Source of the DNA: Bacillota bacterium
GTDB lineage: Bacteria > Bacillota > Clostridia > DSM-8532
Assembly (NCBI GenBank): GCA_022702935.2
Contig: JAKIML020000078.1
Coordinates: 1 to 47,828, forward strand
Reading direction: 5' to 3'
DNA: 47,828 bases
In this document: positions 44,975-47,828 of the stretch, in pieces
Layout: each line of letters starts with the position of its first letter
Numbering within the stretch: position 1 is the first letter of the stretch
Position numbers and translations under genes: made by a program
Notes under the pieces: generated by a model
What the model was told of the DNA's origin: nothing
Seen by the model: the letters and a program-made list of their open reading frames with translations, nothing else
Database searches by the model: none

Positions 44975-46546
44975 CTATTCTTCCACATCCACCGTTAAAC
45001 CTGACTTAAATTCCACGGTAAATTTATCCTCATAAACAGTGACTTTTTCAATAAGTCGCCGGATCAGTTGCTCATCATATTTAGTGATAGTGGCGGGATG
45101 CTCATTGAGGAAGGCGCTCATATCAGCTATACGCTTTTTGAGTTCATCCCTGTTTGCGTTTTCAACCATCAAGCTTTGTTTCTGGTCACGCAGGCGGTGA
45201 ATCTCTTCACCAACTTTCTCATAATCAGCATTGGAACTGGCCAGTTTAAGAAGTTCTGTTTGTAGCTCTTCCAGCTTATTATCTATGTCAGCTAAGGTCT
45301 GGTCGTTTTCTTTGGTTAAGACGGTGGCGATGTTATTCCGGAGCGTGGAGAGGAAAGTATCCTTACCGCTCAGCGTATTGTTTATGGCGGTTACCAGCAC
45401 TTCCTCTATGGTGCTTTCTAATACCGTCCGAGCATCGCAGAATAAGCCGGTGTTTTCTAAACGGCTAACGCAGCGCCAGACGATAGATTTCTTTCCGCGA
45501 TTGTTCCAGTGAACTCTTCGGAAAACTTCGCCGCAATTACTGCAGAAAACTATCTGTGCAAGGCAGTGATTGCTGCTGAAGGTTCTTTTCTTTCCATTAG
45601 GGCTGGTATGAACGATGCGACGTCGAATGAGCTCTTCTTGTACCTGCATGAAAATTTCACGCGGGATAATGGGCTCATGGTTGTTTTCTACATAGTATTG
45701 AGGAACAATGCCGTTGTTCTTAACACGTTTCTTTGTTAGAAAGTCAACCGTATAAGTTTTCTGCAAAAGGGCATCCCCAATATATTTCTCATTTCGAAGG
45801 ATATGATTTATATTGCTGGTATGCCATCTTTTATTACCTGCTCCGTTTCGAATACCGTCAGCTTCTAAGCCACGGGCTATTTTCAACATACTGGCACCCT
45901 CGAGGTATTCTCGGTAGATACGTTTCACAACTTCGGCTTCTTCCGGAACAATGACTAGTTTCTTATTCTCATCCTTGGTATAGCCGAGAAACCTAGCACA
46001 GTTTATTTGGATCTCGCCCTGCTGGTAACGGTACTGTAGGCCCAGCTTCACATTCTGGCTCAACGACTGGCTTTCCTGCTGCGCAAGGGATGCCATAATT
46101 GTGAGCATGACCTCGCCCTTGGAATCCATGGTATTTATGTTTTCTTTCTCGAAATAGACCGGTATGTTCTTGTCCTTAAGTTGACGGATATATTTCAAAC
46201 AGTCCAGCGTGTTTCGGGCAAAGCGGCTGATGGACTTTGTAATGATCATATCGATATTACCAGCCATACACTCGTCTATCATGCGGTTGAATTCTTCACG
46301 TTTCTTAGTATTGGTACCGGAGATACCGTCATCTGCAAAAATGCCTGCAAATTCCCAATCGGGGTGATTATTTATGTAGGTCGTATAATGTTCTATCTGT
46401 GTTTCATAGCTGGTAGCCTGCTCGTCACTATCTGTAGAAACTCGACAGTAAGCTGCTACACGGAGCTTTGGCTTTTCTTCACCTTTTTTCTTTCTACCCA
46501 TTAAGTTTCGTGCTGGAATTACGGTTACATTCTTATTAACTTCCAT
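44975..46546 (-). CDS. Large serine recombinase
   Basis: Complete large serine recombinase (523 aa). The catalytic domain (about 28-180) has Ser37 in YCRVST and [11 protein letters not shown]. The recombinase domain (about 195-300) follows. A zinc ribbon starts [10 protein letters not shown] and ends in WRC and a later Cys. A coiled coil spans about 400-470. GGAGG lies upstream of the ATG, inside the previous gene, which it overlaps by 11 bp. It is third in a leftward set of recombinase genes and is likely the catalytic partner. Confidence 0.93.
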   Translation of the reverse strand: MEVNKNVTVIPARNLMGRKKKGEEKPKLRVAAYCRVSTDSDEQATSYETQIEHYTTYINNHPDWEFAGIFADDGISGTNTKKREEFNRMIDECMAGNIDMIITKSISRFARNTLDCLKYIRQLKDKNIPVYFEKENINTMDSKGEVMLTIMASLAQQESQSLSQNVKLGLQYRYQQGEIQINCARFLGYTKDENKKLVIVPEEAEVVKRIYREYLEGASMLKIARGLEADGIRNGAGNKRWHTSNINHILRNEKYIGDALLQKTYTVDFLTKKRVKNNGIVPQYYVENNHEPIIPREIFMQVQEELIRRRIVHTSPNGKKRTFSSNHCLAQIVFCSNCGEVFRRVHWNNRGKKSIVWRCVSRLENTGLFCDARTVLESTIEEVLVTAINNTLSGKDTFLSTLRNNIATVLTKENDQTLADIDNKLEELQTELLKLASSNADYEKVGEEIHRLRDQKQSLMVENANRDELKKRIADMSAFLNEHPATITKYDEQLIRRLIEKVTVYEDKFTVEFKSGLTVDVEE

Positions 46547-46964
46547 CCTTTTGTACCTCCATTTCTATCAAACTGTAGACGTATTCGGCCTGCTGAAAAG
46601 GATCATCAAATTGCTGCACGACTTCGTTTATATAGAATTCGGTGGGGAAGACAATCTCTGCTTTTTCTTTTGGTTTACGAATGCGGCCAAGCTTCTCAGC
46701 CCGCCTGGTGCGTTCCTCCTCGGCGGCAGCAAAGGTATCAATATCGATAATCGCAGGATAATACTCATTACCGAGATAACAGGTGTTTCTAAGCATCCTA
46801 CCAATACCAGAATGATAGGATTTAATGCCAGCTTTTTTTGCAGCGTTTACTAACGAATCGCCAGAAAGATAATACTGAAACAGTTTTTTTACTTTCTCAG
46901 CAGCTTCACTATCAATTAAGGCCTTTCCATTTTCAATTCGGTAGCCAAATGGTGTGTGGCTCAT
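46536..46964 (-). CDS. Recombinase-domain protein lacking the catalytic domain
   Basis: Protein of 142 aa covering only the recombinase DNA-binding domain: it begins with the segment after the catalytic domain ([15 protein letters not shown]) and has the [15 protein letters not shown] motif. There is no resolvase catalytic domain or serine motif. It starts right after the stop of the upstream gene (TAAATG) and overlaps the next by 11 bp, so all three are coupled. Such small proteins occur beside multi-recombinase elements in Clostridia and may act as accessory DNA-binding factors. Confidence 0.8.
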   Translation of the reverse strand: MSHTPFGYRIENGKALIDSEAAEKVKKLFQYYLSGDSLVNAAKKAGIKSYHSGIGRMLRNTCYLGNEYYPAIIDIDTFAAAEEERTRRAEKLGRIRKPKEKAEIVFPTEFYINEVVQQFDDPFQQAEYVYSLIEMEVQKDGS

Positions 46965-47774
46965 TTATCTCACCAGCCTTTCCTTTAATGTAATGCCACA
47001 TTTTAGTTCAAATCCGATTTCTGTTCGGGAATATACGATAATCCGTTCTACAAAGCACTTAAAAATCTCACTGTTAAAACTGTCCAACATATTTGCCTTA
47101 GTAGTAAAATGCAGGAGTTCATTGACTTCGTTTAGGTGCTGAGTATCACAATTAAAAAAGTGGGATAAGGATTCTTTTTGGCGACGCAGGCGTTCAGCCT
47201 CCTGTAACAGTTCATTATTGCTCTTATTGTAAACGGCAGGCTCAAGATAACCCTTGGTCATCAGGCCGACCAGCACATTTCGTTGCTCCATGTTTTCTTC
47301 AAGTTTTTTGTCTAGCTCTCGAATGCTTACAATGCTGTCATCGGTGTTAAGATTGCGCAGACCCGCAAGAAGTGGTTTAAGAATAATCTCATGTCCGAAG
47401 ATGAGCTTGTTCATCATGGTGACGAAAGCATACTCAAAATGGGACTCAGGAATATATTTCATAGAGCATTTCTCTATCTCTGAAATATGAGTAGAACAGC
47501 ACCAAGCGATTTTATGTTTGCCGCTTGAATGGATTCTGCGCTTAAATGTACCATCACATTGATGGCAGATGATTCTCCCCGAAAAGGGGTAGCGATTCTG
47601 ATACTTTTCATGTCGCTTTTTTACACCTTTTTCCTTGCTACGCTGTTTTATTACTTCTTGCGCGGCTTCAAAAATCTCATGACTTATGATAGGTTCATGA
47701 TGATTCTTTACTAGATATCGATCCTTTTGACCGTAATTATGGTGGCGACTAAAGTGAGCATCAGTATAGGTCTT
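46965..47774 (-). pseudogene. 5'-truncated serine recombinase
   Basis: The open frame runs 269 codons to a stop, but no usable ATG, GTG or TTG occurs before 47462. It begins KTYTDAHFSRHHNYGQKDRY, which is the middle of the recombinase domain, followed by HEPIISHEIFEAAQ, a zinc ribbon (CHQCDGTFKRR ... WCC) and a coiled coil. The catalytic N-terminus is gone; an in-frame TAA lies at 47775-47777 and the sequence beyond is unrelated. Only a fragment starting at 47462 could be translated directly. Confidence 0.7.
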
Positions 47775-47828
47775 TTATAATGCCCCCACTTGTCAAGACA
47801 ATTTTTTAGCTTTTCTAAGTTAGGTTCT

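Overview
The window reads as chromosomal DNA of an anaerobic Bacillota, class Clostridia, probably gut-associated. The basis is the gene order ylxM-ffh-rpsP-khpA, rplS-rbgA-rnhB-ylqG-ylqH-yraN and rlmN-prpC-prkC-rsgA-rpe-thiN, strong AGGAGG ribosome binding sites, clear TTGACA/TATAAT promoters, and Clostridia-type serine recombinases. I recognised no tRNA, rRNA or CRISPR array.

Region 1 (about 1-9,620) is a sialic-acid utilisation locus. A leftward operon (esterase, AGE-family 2-epimerase, NanA-type lyase) diverges from an AraC regulator. After the regulator come a sugar-binding lipoprotein, two ABC permeases, a Gfo/Idh/MocA oxidoreductase and a YhcH/NanQ-like protein. The order binding protein-permease-permease-oxidoreductase matches what I recall of the 2,7-anhydro-Neu5Ac transporter plus NanOx module of Ruminococcus gnavus. 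No sialidase is visible, which suggests a scavenger.

Region 2 (about 9,680-14,375) holds trmB with a TSCPD-domain gene on the minus strand. It also holds a TetR regulator, whose palindromic operator sits in its own promoter, with an ABC ATPase and an FtsX/MacB-like permease.

Region 3 (about 14,350-36,600) is housekeeping. It covers SRP and ribosomal genes, ribosome assembly and RNA methylation, the PrkC/PrpC signalling pair, rpe and thiN, a bactofilin with an M23 peptidase, a chemoreceptor and an RlmD-type methyltransferase. Between khpA and rplS, where many Bacillota carry rimM-trmD, there is instead a frameshifted DUF4236 gene and a leftward asd.

Region 4 (about 36,600 to the end) is an AT-rich accessory island beginning just after rlmD. 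It carries a PLD-family (BfiI/NgoFVII-like) restriction endonuclease facing two TSPPY-type DNA methyltransferases. A ribbon-helix-helix regulator with a palindromic operator heads the methyltransferase operon. Then follow a short serine recombinase flanked by two codon-aligned copies of an rlmD-like 3' end (att-like scars), a 30-bp-period repeat, a membrane-anchored protein of unknown function, and a leftward cluster of three serine-recombinase genes, one 5'-truncated and one without a catalytic domain. The most noteworthy points are the restriction-modification locus, the att-like scars, the iterated repeats and the unknown membrane protein between recombinases.
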